Assembly: GCA_945893045.1 (NCBI GenBank)
Contig: CAMDEA010000023.1
Coordinates: 1 to 64,000 of the forward strand
Source: Planctomyces sp. SH-PL62
Lineage (GTDB): Bacteria > Planctomycetota > Planctomycetia > Planctomycetales > Planctomycetaceae
Direction: 5' to 3'
Length of the DNA stretch: 64,000 nucleotides
Under the pieces are notes generated by a model. The model ran no database searches. It was given only the letters and a program-made list of their open reading frames with translations, and was not told where the DNA came from. Numbering within the stretch: the stretch's first letter is position 1; every line of letters starts with the position of its first letter. Both the position numbers and the translations under genes were made by a program. Below are positions 52,626-60,845 of this stretch, piece by piece.

Positions 52626-53054
52626 ATGAGCACACTTCTCGAAATCGAAGCGGCTGCGGACACACTGCCGCCTGAGCAACAGGCGGAGTTGGTGACGTTT
52701 CTCTCCGCGCGGCTGGCGCACACGAACGGTTCGTCGGAAGCTAGTGGCGACGGTTCAGTTGATTTGGAACAAGAGTTTTCTCGGTTGATTCAGCAGTGGC
52801 GGGCCGAGACAGCGTTCTCGTCGTCGCTGACCGAAATGGCGGGGCATCCGGCGTACCAGCGCGTCATCGGCATGGGGCGTTTGGCGTTGCCGATGATCTT
52901 TCGCGAGTTGGCTTCGGAACCCGATCATTGGTTTTGGGCATTGAAGGCGATCACCGGTTGTGATCCGGTTCCGCCATCCCATCGTGGGAATATCGAGTCA
53001 ATGGCTGCCGACTGGCTTGCCTGGGGCCAGTCGCGGGGATACGTCCAACCGTGA
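52626..53054 (+). CDS. first protein of an overlapping two-gene unit
   Basis: Encodes 142 residues. The N-terminal 30 residues (LLEIEAAADTLPPEQQAELV then TFLSARL) look like the helical start of VapB/DUF2281-type antitoxins. The rest reads HPAYQRVIGMGRLALPMIFR, ELASEPDHWFWALKAITGCD and NIESMAADWLAWGQSRG, which is helical and conserved-looking. I do not know a domain name for it. The gene's stop overlaps the start of the next gene (GTGA, 4 bases), so the products are translationally coupled. The pair has the organisation of a toxin-antitoxin or a sensor-enzyme unit, though this is inference only. It lies 94 bases after dnaE, and is not a usual neighbour of it. Confidence 0.75.
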   Translation: MSTLLEIEAAADTLPPEQQAELVTFLSARLAHTNGSSEASGDGSVDLEQEFSRLIQQWRAETAFSSSLTEMAGHPAYQRVIGMGRLALPMIFRELASEPDHWFWALKAITGCDPVPPSHRGNIESMAADWLAWGQSRGYVQP

Positions 53055-53485
53055 GCCATCCCTTCGACACCAATTTTCCGCGATTGGCATTGAGCGGATA
53101 TGCCATCACGAGTCCGCCGAATCGACACTACAACTGCATTGCGTGGGCTGCGGAAGACGAGACGCGATGGTGGTGGCCTGATGCTTCCGAGTGTGGTTAC
53201 TGGCCCGATGGCGTCTCTCGTGAATGGACGACCTCGGCTTTCATCGCGGCCTTTGCGACGCTCGGCTATGCCGCGTGTGAGACAAGCGAATTGGAAGATG
53301 GCATCGAGAAGGTTGCGTTGTACGCCGCGAATGGCCGCCCGACTCATGCGGTTCGACAACTTCCTGACGGTGCTTGGACCAGCAAGTGCGGTCGAGCAGA
53401 AGACATTCGCCACACTTTGGATGGCTTGGCAGGTGACGTCTATGGGGAACCTACGATACTGCTCGCACGCCAGCGGTCACGTTAG
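53051..53485 (+). CDS. second protein of the two-gene unit, Cys/His protein (DUF7689-like)
   Basis: From the GTG at 53051 it encodes 144 residues. Notable parts are ITSPPNRHYNCIAWAAEDET near residues 18-37, WWWPDASECGYWPDGVSREW, AFATLGYAACETSELEDGIE, KVALYAANGRPTHAVRQLPD and GAWTSKCGRAEDIRHTLDGL. A conserved-looking Cys (in YNCIAW), His (in PTHAVRQL) and Asp/His later in the chain could form a papain/NlpC-like active site, but I can only propose this. From memory, proteins with YNCIAWA and PTHAARQL are assigned to DUF7689 and occur in bacteria and fungi. It has no signal peptide. Cotranslation with the gene before it is indicated by the GTGA overlap. Confidence 0.7.
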   Translation: MSHPFDTNFPRLALSGYAITSPPNRHYNCIAWAAEDETRWWWPDASECGYWPDGVSREWTTSAFIAAFATLGYAACETSELEDGIEKVALYAANGRPTHAVRQLPDGAWTSKCGRAEDIRHTLDGLAGDVYGEPTILLARQRSR

Positions 53486-53539
53486 AAGCGTCGATTGTTG
53501 TCAGAGGTAGTGAGCGCACTCACTTTGGGGATCGACAAT

Positions 53540-54865
53540 ATGGGAGCATTCAGACGACGTGATTTTCTCCGTGCGTGTGCAGCCGGAAGTGTCGCAGCTT
53601 GGCTTCGAGGGGCAGCGGCCGCAACGACGCCAAACGATGTGATTGAGCAAGCTCGGTTGCTTGGCATGGAGGTGCTCAAGCCGAGTACACGCGATTTGGA
53701 ACATGGTTTGGCGTTGCATGCGAAGTCGGTGGTCTTCGATGTGTATGGCTTCTCGCCGAATGCCGCCGTCGATGGGGAGCGGTTGGCTGAAGCCGTGCGG
53801 GCCGGAGCGTCGGACATCGAGTTGCAAGACCTCGAAGAAGATATGCGGATGACTCGGTACGTCACCGACGCGGCCGAGCGGGCGGAATACTTGCAGGCGT
53901 GGGAAGCCTCCGGTGTGACGTGCGTGTTTCAGAATGCCGGAGAAGAGGGATCGAGTCCGCTGCGTCTGTTGAAACGGCTCGCGCGGTTTACCTACGCGAC
54001 CGATCATTTGCGAGATGTCGTCGGCAAGGCGGTCACGCCGGATGACATCGTGACCGCGAAGCAGCAAGGGAGGCGGTGTCTGTACTTCACTGGCAATGGA
54101 ATGCCGCTGACGGGGGATGCGGTTTCGGTGGCGGATGAGTTGCGGTACGTGTGCACGTTTTTTGAACTCGGAGTCCGAATGATGCACGTGACGTACAACC
54201 GCCGGAACTTGTTGGGAGACGGCTGTGCGGAGACGGCCAACGGCGGCCTGAGTGATCTCGGCCGAGCGGCGGTGGCCGAGATGAATCGCGTTGGCGTGAT
54301 CGTCGATGTCGCTCACAGCGGTTGGCGGACGAGTCTTGAAGCTGCGCAGGTCTCGAAGAGACCGATGGTCGCGAGTCACACGACCTGCGCGGCGTTGCAG
54401 CAGCACATCCGCGCGAAGCCGGATGAAGTCATCAAGGCGATCGTCGATGGCGGCGGCTTGATCGGCATTTGTGCGATCCCGCATTTCCTCGGCCGAACCG
54501 GAGACATCGCGGCGCTCTTGGATCACGTCGATTACGTCGTGAAGAAGTTCGGCATCGACCACGTCGGCATCGGGACCGACATCGGCTATCGCTCGCGGAA
54601 CGATTCCGCCGAACTGAAGAAAATCCCGCCGCGTGCCAAGCGTCGCACACGCTATGAAGCACTCTGGCCGGACGATGCGTTTCTGCCGGGGGCCGAGGAG
54701 GCGAAGCGGTATCCGAAGTCGAAGTCGCTGGCTTGGACGAACTGGCCGCTGTTTACTGTGGGCCTTGTGCAGCGCGGCTACTCGGACGAGCAGATCGAAA
54801 AGATTCTCGGCCTCAACATGCTGCGAGTCGCGCGGGCGAATCACAGTAGACCGGTCACTCCGTGA
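53540..54865 (+). CDS. peptidase M19 (membrane dipeptidase)-like Tat protein
   Basis: From the ATG at 53540 it encodes 441 residues. The Tat signal is FRRRDFLRACAAGSVAAWLR. The M19 TIM-barrel shows MHVTYNRRNLLGDGCAETAN, GVIVDVAHSGWRTSLEAAQV, VASHTTCAAL, and DHVGIGTDIGYRS, with the metal-site histidines of the middle strands. The first metal motif of renal dipeptidases (DGHND) is replaced by VVFDVYGFSP near residue 75, so the HxD pair is missing; either the site is altered or it is a non-peptidase relative. It is exported. The last residues (SRPVTP) and the TGA stop come from the GTAG palindrome at 54846-54899. The next gene follows on the same strand after that element. Confidence 0.82.
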   Translation: MGAFRRRDFLRACAAGSVAAWLRGAAAATTPNDVIEQARLLGMEVLKPSTRDLEHGLALHAKSVVFDVYGFSPNAAVDGERLAEAVRAGASDIELQDLEEDMRMTRYVTDAAERAEYLQAWEASGVTCVFQNAGEEGSSPLRLLKRLARFTYATDHLRDVVGKAVTPDDIVTAKQQGRRCLYFTGNGMPLTGDAVSVADELRYVCTFFELGVRMMHVTYNRRNLLGDGCAETANGGLSDLGRAAVAEMNRVGVIVDVAHSGWRTSLEAAQVSKRPMVASHTTCAALQQHIRAKPDEVIKAIVDGGGLIGICAIPHFLGRTGDIAALLDHVDYVVKKFGIDHVGIGTDIGYRSRNDSAELKKIPPRAKRRTRYEALWPDDAFLPGAEEAKRYPKSKSLAWTNWPLFTVGLVQRGYSDEQIEKILGLNMLRVARANHSRPVTP

Positions 54866-54899
54866 CCGGAACGTTCGAGTCACGGAGTGACTCGTCTAC
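54846..54899. repeat. GTAG...CTAC palindromic doublet giving a C-terminus
   Basis: The same sequence as 18897-18950 with one base changed. Its first 20 bases are read as the last codons of the M19-like gene, ending in TGA within the hairpin. It ends 30 bases before the next gene. Confidence 0.92.
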
Positions 54900-54928
54900 T
54901 TTGCAGACAGATTTGATCGGGAGACACC

Positions 54929-56260
54929 ATGAGACTGCAACTTGATCGTCGCCAGTTTTTGATCGGTTCGGCGGCCGGTTTGGGTTCCTGCCTGTTGTCG
55001 CCGTTGTCGGCCGAGCCGCTGCGCCGGCCGCGTGTGGCGGCGATCTTCACCGTGTTTCGGTTTCGGTCACATGCTTTCAACCTCCTGGAAAACTTCTTCA
55101 AGCCGTATCTGTTTAGCGGCAAGCTGGTCGATCCGGGAGTCGAAGTTGTCTCGATGTTCGCCGACCAGTTTCCCGACGGTGACATGGCTCGCGAAGTTTC
55201 CAAGCGATTCAACATCCCGCTGTGCCCGACGATTGAAGACGCGCTGACGTTGGGAACCGGCGGATTGGCGGTGGATGCGGTGCTGTCGGTGGTCGAGCAT
55301 GGGGAGTATCCGACGAACGCTCGCGGCGTCGTGATGTACCCGCGCAAAGAGTTCTTTGACCAAGCGGTGCGTGTCATGCAGCGGTCGAATCGCTTCGTGC
55401 CGTTTTTCAACGACAAGCATTTGTCGTATCGCTGGGACTGGTCGAAGGAGATGTACGATGTCGCGCGAAGCTGCGGCATTCCGTTGATGGCCGGCAGTTC
55501 GGTGCCGCTGGGTCAACGCCGTCCGGGCCTCGACTTGCCGCCGAATGCGGACATCGAAGAGGCCGTGGCCGTTCACGGCGGCGGTATTGAGGTCTACGAC
55601 TTTCACGGCTTCGAATTGCTGCAATCGTTCGTCGAGGCTCGGCGTGGCGGCGAGACCGGCATTGCCTCGGTCGAGTTCTTGACCGGTGAGGCGTTGGCTC
55701 GCGCGGCGATCGCCGGCCGTTGGTCGCGTGAACTCGCTCAGGCCGCGATGCAAGCGGAAGTGTCGATGAGCGAGCAGCCGCGCGGGCTTAACAAAACCAA
55801 CGGCCCGGCTGTTCCAGAAATGGAACCAAGCCACGGCCTGTTGCTGACCTACCGTGACGGACTTCGCGCAACGGTCCTCAAGGTGGGTGGCAGCGCGAAC
55901 CGCTGGAACTTCGCGTGCCGGCTGAAAGGCGATCCGAAGATTCAAGCGACGGCGGTCTTCAATGGCCCTTGGGGGAATCGGAATTTCTTCAAAGCGCTCT
56001 CGCACTCGGCGCAGCATTTCTTTCGCGAGCGCCGAGCGCCCTATCCAGTCGAACGGACATTGCTCGCCAGCGGAGTGCTCGACGCGGCGATGTGGTCGCG
56101 TGAACTGAACGGTCAACGAATCTGCACACCCAATTTGGAGTGGTCGTACTCGCCGACGGATTTTTCAGCGTTCCGAGAAAGCGGCGCGAGCTGGCAGGTA
56201 CTGACTCGCGACACGCCGGAGGTGAAAGTCTTCGAGCCGGGCGATGCAGGATTGAAGTGA
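54929..56260 (+). CDS. Tat-exported protein of unknown function
   Basis: Encodes 443 residues. The signal reads LDRRQFLIGSAAGLGSCLLS, a Tat type with a weak lipobox. The start of the mature part, RVAAIFTVFRFRSHAFNLLE, and later VVSMFADQFPDGDMAREVSK look like a Rossmann-style start, but no dinucleotide glycine motif is visible. Further conserved-looking pieces are SNRFVPFFNDKHLSYRWDWS, CGIPLMAGSSVPLGQRRPGL and HGGGIEVYDFHGFELLQSFV. I recall close relatives in planctomycetes annotated only as hypothetical or oxidoreductase-like. It follows the M19-like gene on the same strand, 63 bases apart, so the two may be co-transcribed and act together in the periplasm. Confidence 0.8.
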   Translation: MRLQLDRRQFLIGSAAGLGSCLLSPLSAEPLRRPRVAAIFTVFRFRSHAFNLLENFFKPYLFSGKLVDPGVEVVSMFADQFPDGDMAREVSKRFNIPLCPTIEDALTLGTGGLAVDAVLSVVEHGEYPTNARGVVMYPRKEFFDQAVRVMQRSNRFVPFFNDKHLSYRWDWSKEMYDVARSCGIPLMAGSSVPLGQRRPGLDLPPNADIEEAVAVHGGGIEVYDFHGFELLQSFVEARRGGETGIASVEFLTGEALARAAIAGRWSRELAQAAMQAEVSMSEQPRGLNKTNGPAVPEMEPSHGLLLTYRDGLRATVLKVGGSANRWNFACRLKGDPKIQATAVFNGPWGNRNFFKALSHSAQHFFRERRAPYPVERTLLASGVLDAAMWSRELNGQRICTPNLEWSYSPTDFSAFRESGASWQVLTRDTPEVKVFEPGDAGLK

Positions 56261-56291
56261 AGCCGGCCATGGCTGGTTTATTTATGAAATT

Positions 56292-56385
56292 GGGTGGCAC
56301 GTCCTGACCATCGGGAAGGGCGTGGGGAACGCAACAAATCACCGAACACTCCACGCCCTTCCCGATGGTCAGGGACGTGCCACCC
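56292..56385. repeat. 34/35-base inverted repeat after the 54929 gene
   Basis: Arms at 56292-56325 and 56351-56385 match with a single extra G in the right arm. The 25-base loop separates them. This is the longest arm pair in the window. It lies between genes, about 85 bases before the UvrA paralogue. Confidence 0.9.
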
Positions 56386-56468
56386 ACGGCGGAATGTTGA
56401 TTACGTTCCAAACACCTCGCCTATCGCGCAATGCTGCTTCACACCAGTGAGGCTGCTATCTTCACAAT

Positions 56469-59051
56469 ATGTCACACATCGAATTGCGAGGCGTTCGCGT
56501 TCACAACCTCCAAGGCATCGACGTGAGTTTGCCGCTCGGCAAGCTGATCGCGATCACCGGAGTCAGCGGAGCGGGCAAGAGTAGCCTCGCGTTCGACACG
56601 CTCGTGGCCGAGGGGCGGCGGCGGTACATCGAGACGTTCGCGCCGTCGGCTCGGCAATTCTTGGAACGGATCGAGCGACCGGATGCGGATGCTCTGGAGA
56701 ATTTGCCGCCGGCCATCGCGTTTCATGCGGATGCGTCGTTTGATTCTCGTGCAACGCTGGGCACGATCACCGAGACGGATGATTTGCTGCGAATGTTGTT
56801 TGCTCGACTGGGCGAAGCGTTCTGTTCGCAGTGCGACGTGCCGCTGGTTGTTCATTCTCCGGACGATGCCTGCCGCGAGCTTCAGTCGCTGCCGGAAGGG
56901 ACGAAATTCGTCGTCGCGTTTCCCTCGGAGAAGAGCGGCGCCGCGATCGCGAATTGGCGGCAGCTTGGGTTCGTGCGGACGATGGAGATTCCTGAATCTG
57001 AAATCTCAAATCTGAAATCTCAAATTTCAAATCCGAAATCTCAAATGCTCGTCGTCGTCGATCGCCTCGTGGCCAGCCGCGGCGATTCGGCTCGCACGCT
57101 CGAAAGCATCGAGCAGGCATACGGTCACGGTGACGACCGTTGCGTCGTGATGTCGGAAGCGGAAGCGAATCCTGCAGAGGATACGGCGCTGATCGAATCG
57201 GAGGGTCGGCGCTGGCAACTCGCGCTGTTCTCGCGACGATTGATCTGCGGCGTGTGCGAGTTTGAATTCCCAACTTTGGAGCCGGACTTATTCAACTTCG
57301 AGAGTCCGCTCGGAGCGTGTGCGAGTTGCAGCGGGCAGGGAAGAATCGCAGCTTCTGAAGCGAAGTTGCCGAAGTCAAAAGCTCGGTCGAATCCATCGGG
57401 GTCGGCGGCCTCGGCGTCGATGATCGAGTGCCGGGATTGCCGAGGCTCGCGGTTGAGCGGGGCGGGGCGGAGCGTGCGATTGCTGGTCAGTAGGACGGGC
57501 ACTCTTGCCCGTCGTGTCGAGGAGACGGGCAGGAGTGCCCGTCCTACGATTGTTGAGCTGCGCCTGATGCAGCTCACAGAACTGGCGGCGTTTGTCGCCA
57601 GACTCTCGAACGCAATTCCGCCGGACGATCGGTCACTGGTCGCGAATGTGCTGGGTGAGTTGTCGGCGCGGTTGCAGATGCTGCTGGATCTCGGCTTAGG
57701 GCATCTGTCGTTGGATCGCTCACCGCGCACGCTGTCGCGCGGTGAACGCCAGCGGGCGCGATTGGCGGGAGTATTGGCGACGCGGTTGGACAACGCGCTG
57801 TACGTGCTCGATGAACCATCGGGGGGATTGCATCCGCTCGATGCCGAGCGTGTGTTGGCGGCGATTCGGCGATTGCATCAAGCGGGCAATACGGTGATCG
57901 TCGTCGAGCATTCGCAGACGTTCGTCGATGCGGCCGATGAAGTGCTCGAACTTGGACCAGGTGCGGGGCGTGAAGGGGGGCGAGTGGTCAGTTTACGTAG
58001 CCGTCTCGCTCCGCCAGACGAGCCGGCGGCGTCAAACGCTCCTCAAGTCGATCGACCAGCAGAATCCGTTGGCGGTTCGGCTCGTCTCGCGGAGCGAAAC
58101 GGCTATGTACTCGCACTCGCCGGTGTGACGTTGCATAACCTCGATCATATTGACGTGGAGTTCCCTCTGAATCGGTTGTGCGTTGTGACGGGCGTCAGCG
58201 GCAGCGGGAAGAGCTCGCTGATTGAGCACACGCTTTATCCGGCGCTCTGCCAACGATTCGGGATTGCGTGCTCGGTTGATCCGGTCGGCGGCTTCACCGC
58301 GTTGACTGGTACGGAACAAATTGGCGAAGTCGTCTATCTCGATTCGTCGCCGATTCGGCGATCGGCGCGGACGAACGCGGCGACGATGCTGTCTCTGCTG
58401 GCCGAGATTCGGCAGCTCTTCGCGCAAACGACAGAAGCGAAGGTGAAGAACTTCACGGCTCGGCATTTCAGCTTCAACGCGAGCGACGGCGGACGCTGCC
58501 CACGTTGCCGAGGACTCGGCGCGGTCGAGATCGACATGCAGTTCCTCGCGAATCTGACGGTCGTTTGCCCGGAGTGTCACGGCTCGCGGTTTCAACGCGA
58601 GTTGCTCGACGCGAAGCTGCGCGGGTTGTCGATCGCCGAGGTACTCAATCTCTCCGCCGACGAAGCCTTCGCGTTCTTTCGCGGTCAGCCGCAACTGCAA
58701 CGGCGGTTGAAGTCGCTGAAGGATGTTGGGCTGGGCTATCTGCCTCTTGGCCAATCGGCGAGCACACTGTCTCGCGGCGAATGTCAGCGGTTGAAGCTGG
58801 CGACGTTGCTGGCCAACCGCTCGCGAAAGCGGACGCTGTTCCTGATGGATGAGCCGTGTGCCGGCCTGCATGCGCGCGACATCGCAGTCTTGTTAGAGTG
58901 CTTTCGCCGGCTGATCGAAGTCGGCCACTCGCTGATCGCAATCGAGCATCGGCCGGAGTTCATCTCCGCAGCCGATTGGTTGATCGAACTCGGCCCCGGA
59001 GCCGGTGACGCGGGTGGGAAGATCGTCCAATTTGGAGTGCGACGACCCTAG
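56469..59051 (+). CDS. divergent UvrA-type ABC ATPase
   Basis: Encodes 860 residues; canonical UvrA has about 940. Both ATPase halves are present: Walker [15 protein letters not shown] and [14 protein letters not shown]; Walker B with [13 protein letters not shown] and [13 protein letters not shown]. Both signature motifs are LSRGE, not the usual LSGGE. Zinc modules CGVCEFEF...CASC and CPRCRGLG...CPECHGSRF are present. Compared with UvrA, the insertion domain between the first zinc module and [11 protein letters not shown] is almost lost. Three foreign in-frame inserts interrupt it: residues about 176-193, 341-360 and 510-546. The last codons lie in a hairpin. It may be a UvrA paralogue with a role other than canonical excision repair, or a decaying repair gene. 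It is not in an operon. Confidence 0.85.
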   Translation: MSHIELRGVRVHNLQGIDVSLPLGKLIAITGVSGAGKSSLAFDTLVAEGRRRYIETFAPSARQFLERIERPDADALENLPPAIAFHADASFDSRATLGTITETDDLLRMLFARLGEAFCSQCDVPLVVHSPDDACRELQSLPEGTKFVVAFPSEKSGAAIANWRQLGFVRTMEIPESEISNLKSQISNPKSQMLVVVDRLVASRGDSARTLESIEQAYGHGDDRCVVMSEAEANPAEDTALIESEGRRWQLALFSRRLICGVCEFEFPTLEPDLFNFESPLGACASCSGQGRIAASEAKLPKSKARSNPSGSAASASMIECRDCRGSRLSGAGRSVRLLVSRTGTLARRVEETGRSARPTIVELRLMQLTELAAFVARLSNAIPPDDRSLVANVLGELSARLQMLLDLGLGHLSLDRSPRTLSRGERQRARLAGVLATRLDNALYVLDEPSGGLHPLDAERVLAAIRRLHQAGNTVIVVEHSQTFVDAADEVLELGPGAGREGGRVVSLRSRLAPPDEPAASNAPQVDRPAESVGGSARLAERNGYVLALAGVTLHNLDHIDVEFPLNRLCVVTGVSGSGKSSLIEHTLYPALCQRFGIACSVDPVGGFTALTGTEQIGEVVYLDSSPIRRSARTNAATMLSLLAEIRQLFAQTTEAKVKNFTARHFSFNASDGGRCPRCRGLGAVEIDMQFLANLTVVCPECHGSRFQRELLDAKLRGLSIAEVLNLSADEAFAFFRGQPQLQRRLKSLKDVGLGYLPLGQSASTLSRGECQRLKLATLLANRSRKRTLFLMDEPCAGLHARDIAVLLECFRRLIEVGHSLIAIEHRPEFISAADWLIELGPGAGDAGGKIVQFGVRRP
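56994..57045. repeat. AT-rich direct-repeat insert in UvrA paralogue
   Basis: Iterations of AAATCTCAAAT and AATCTGAAATCTC run through this stretch, giving the peptide [17 protein letters not shown] in frame. Its base composition is unlike the flanking GC-rich gene. Confidence 0.75.
57490..57547. repeat. GTAG...CTAC palindromic doublet in UvrA paralogue
   Basis: Arms at 57490-57513 and 57524-57547 match with one mismatch, starting GTAGGACGGGCACTC and ending GTGCCCGTCCTAC. Each arm can also fold alone. The translated peptide reads [20 protein letters not shown]. Confidence 0.9.
57997..58106. repeat. second GTAG-headed palindromic insert in UvrA paralogue
   Basis: Arms at 57997-58024 and 58079-58106 match with three mismatches (GTAGCCGTCTCGCTCCGCC...). 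The 54-base loop is not palindromic. It lies in the linker between the two ABC halves, where an insert would do least harm. Confidence 0.8.
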
Positions 59052-59062
59052 TCGTCGCTTTT
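59039..59062 (+). terminator. hairpin terminator overlapping a stop codon
   Basis: GCGACGAC (59039-59046) and GTCGTCGC (59051-59058) form a perfect 8-bp stem with loop CCTA, followed by TTTT. The TAG stop of the UvrA paralogue (59049-59051) is in the loop and stem. Confidence 0.65.
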
Positions 59063-59117
59063 CATCACGCGAGAATCATTGTTCGACATTTCATCCACAA
59101 CCGATCCGTTTTGAAAA

Positions 59118-59137
59118 GCTGCGACTTGGGTCGCAGC
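59118..59137. repeat. small hairpin before nadB
   Basis: GCTGCGAC and GTCGCAGC form an 8-bp stem with a TTGG loop, 24 bases before the nadB start. It may be regulatory or another repeat fragment. Confidence 0.45.
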
Positions 59138-59161
59138 AGTCCAAAGAGCTGAAAGTTCACC

Positions 59162-60787
59162 GTGAATCGACTGCAATTGCCTTTGAAACGTCGCTACTTG
59201 GTCCGCTTTGATCCGAAGCGCGTGCCGCACGTCTTTGCCGACGTGCTGGTGATCGGCGGCGGGATTGCGGGCATTCGCGCGGCGTTGGCCGTGGACCCGC
59301 GACTGACGACGGTCGTTGTGACGAAGGACGCGCTCGATCAATCCAACAGCGCGTACGCTCAGGGCGGAATCGCCGGAGTGCTCGACCCGCTGGACGACGT
59401 GGCGAATCATGCTTCCGACACGATGGCTGCCGGCAAAGGGTTGTGCGATGAAGCAGTCGTCAACATGGTTGTCCACGAGGCTCCCGAACGGATTCGCGAA
59501 CTGGTCGCGTTCGGAGCCAACTTCGATTTGAAAGACGGTGAGATCGCGCTGACTCAAGAGGGCGGACACAGTCATCGCCGAGTTGCTCACGCACTGGGTG
59601 ACGCGACCGGCAAGGAAGTCATGCGGGCGATGATGGCACGGGTCCGCTCGGCCGAACACGCTCAGGTGTGGGAGCAGACGGCGACGCTCGATCTGCTGAC
59701 TTATGAAGGCGTGTGCCGCGGAGCGATCGTGTGGAATGCTCTGCACGGCAAGACGCTGGTTTGGGCCAAGCAGACGATTCTCTGCACCGGCGGGGCAGGG
59801 CGGCTCTATCGCGAAACGACCAATCCCGACATCGCCACCGCCGACGGCCACGCGCTGAGCTTCCGCGCGGGAGCCGAACTCCGCGACATGGAGTTCATGC
59901 AGTTTCATCCGACGGTGCTCTATATCGCCGGCAGTTCGCGGCATCTGATCAGCGAAGCGGTGCGCGGTGAAGGAGCCTATCTGCGAGATTGCTTCGGCCA
60001 TCGCTTCATGGGGGATTATCACGCTGCGTTGGAGCTCGCCCCGCGTGACGAGGTCAGCCTGGCGATCACGCGACAGATGGAAAAGACGAAGCACTCGTGC
60101 GTGTATCTCGATCTCACGCACCTGCCGAAGCCGCTGGTTCAGGAACGCTTCCCGCACATCGGCCGTGTCTGCGCCGGGTTCGGCCTGGACATCACCGCCG
60201 ATCAAATCCCCGTGCGTCCGGGTGCTCACTACATGATTGGCGGACTGACAGTCGATCTCGACGGCCGCACAACTCTGCCGGGGTTGTGGGCGGCGGGTGA
60301 AGTGACGTCGAGCGGCTTGCACGGCGCGAATCGGCTCGCCTCGAATAGCTTGCTCGAAGGATTGGTCTATGGCTTGCGCTGCGGTCGCGGTGCTTCGGAG
60401 ATCGCGATTGCGCAGCCCGATCACTTCGCCGCGTTCCCGCTGCGAGCCGACGGAACGCACGACACAAAAGAGGATCACGACCTCAACCTGACCGACCTGA
60501 CGAACTCACTGCAAAGTCTGATGGGGCGTCACGTCGGCATCACACGCGACGCCGCCGGCTTGAAGGAAGCGCTCACGCAGATCGACTTCTGGGACCGCTA
60601 CGTTTCGATCCGCGAGTTCACGCAGCTCAAAGGCTGGGAACTGCAAAACCTGTTGCTGATCGCGCGGTTGATGGCCACCGCCGCCGCCACTCGCACCGAA
60701 AGCCGAGGCGTCCACTTCCGCGACGACTTCCCGCTGACTGACCCGCAACAAGCGAGTCACATCGCACTGGTGGCGAGCGCAAAGTAA
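59162..60787 (+). CDS. nadB: L-aspartate oxidase
   Basis: From the GTG at 59162 it encodes 541 residues, normal for NadB. The enzyme oxidises L-aspartate to iminoaspartate, the first step of NAD synthesis from aspartate. The FAD motif is VLVIGGGIAGIRAALAVDPR near residues 24-43. Conserved blocks of the succinate dehydrogenase/fumarate reductase flavoprotein family follow: NSAYAQGGIAGVLDPLDDVA, HSHRRVAHALGDATGKEVM, MEFMQFHPTVLYIAGSSRHL, and HGANRLASNSLLEGLVYGLR. The C-terminal helical domain is present. The TAA stop is the first three bases of the palindrome at 60785. No nadA or nadC is adjacent. Confidence 0.94.
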   Translation: MNRLQLPLKRRYLVRFDPKRVPHVFADVLVIGGGIAGIRAALAVDPRLTTVVVTKDALDQSNSAYAQGGIAGVLDPLDDVANHASDTMAAGKGLCDEAVVNMVVHEAPERIRELVAFGANFDLKDGEIALTQEGGHSHRRVAHALGDATGKEVMRAMMARVRSAEHAQVWEQTATLDLLTYEGVCRGAIVWNALHGKTLVWAKQTILCTGGAGRLYRETTNPDIATADGHALSFRAGAELRDMEFMQFHPTVLYIAGSSRHLISEAVRGEGAYLRDCFGHRFMGDYHAALELAPRDEVSLAITRQMEKTKHSCVYLDLTHLPKPLVQERFPHIGRVCAGFGLDITADQIPVRPGAHYMIGGLTVDLDGRTTLPGLWAAGEVTSSGLHGANRLASNSLLEGLVYGLRCGRGASEIAIAQPDHFAAFPLRADGTHDTKEDHDLNLTDLTNSLQSLMGRHVGITRDAAGLKEALTQIDFWDRYVSIREFTQLKGWELQNLLLIARLMATAAATRTESRGVHFRDDFPLTDPQQASHIALVASAK

Positions 60788-60845
60788 CCCGAAGCGTCAG
60801 CGAGGGAGAGTTCACGCATCTGACCCTCGCTGACGCTTCGGGTTA
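60785..60845. repeat. perfect 22-bp inverted repeat between convergent genes
   Basis: Arms at 60785-60806 and 60824-60845 are exact complements (TAACCCGAAGCGTCAGCGAG...). The left arm begins with the nadB stop TAA. The right arm, read on the minus strand, encodes the last codons of the convergent isomerase-like gene. Confidence 0.92.
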
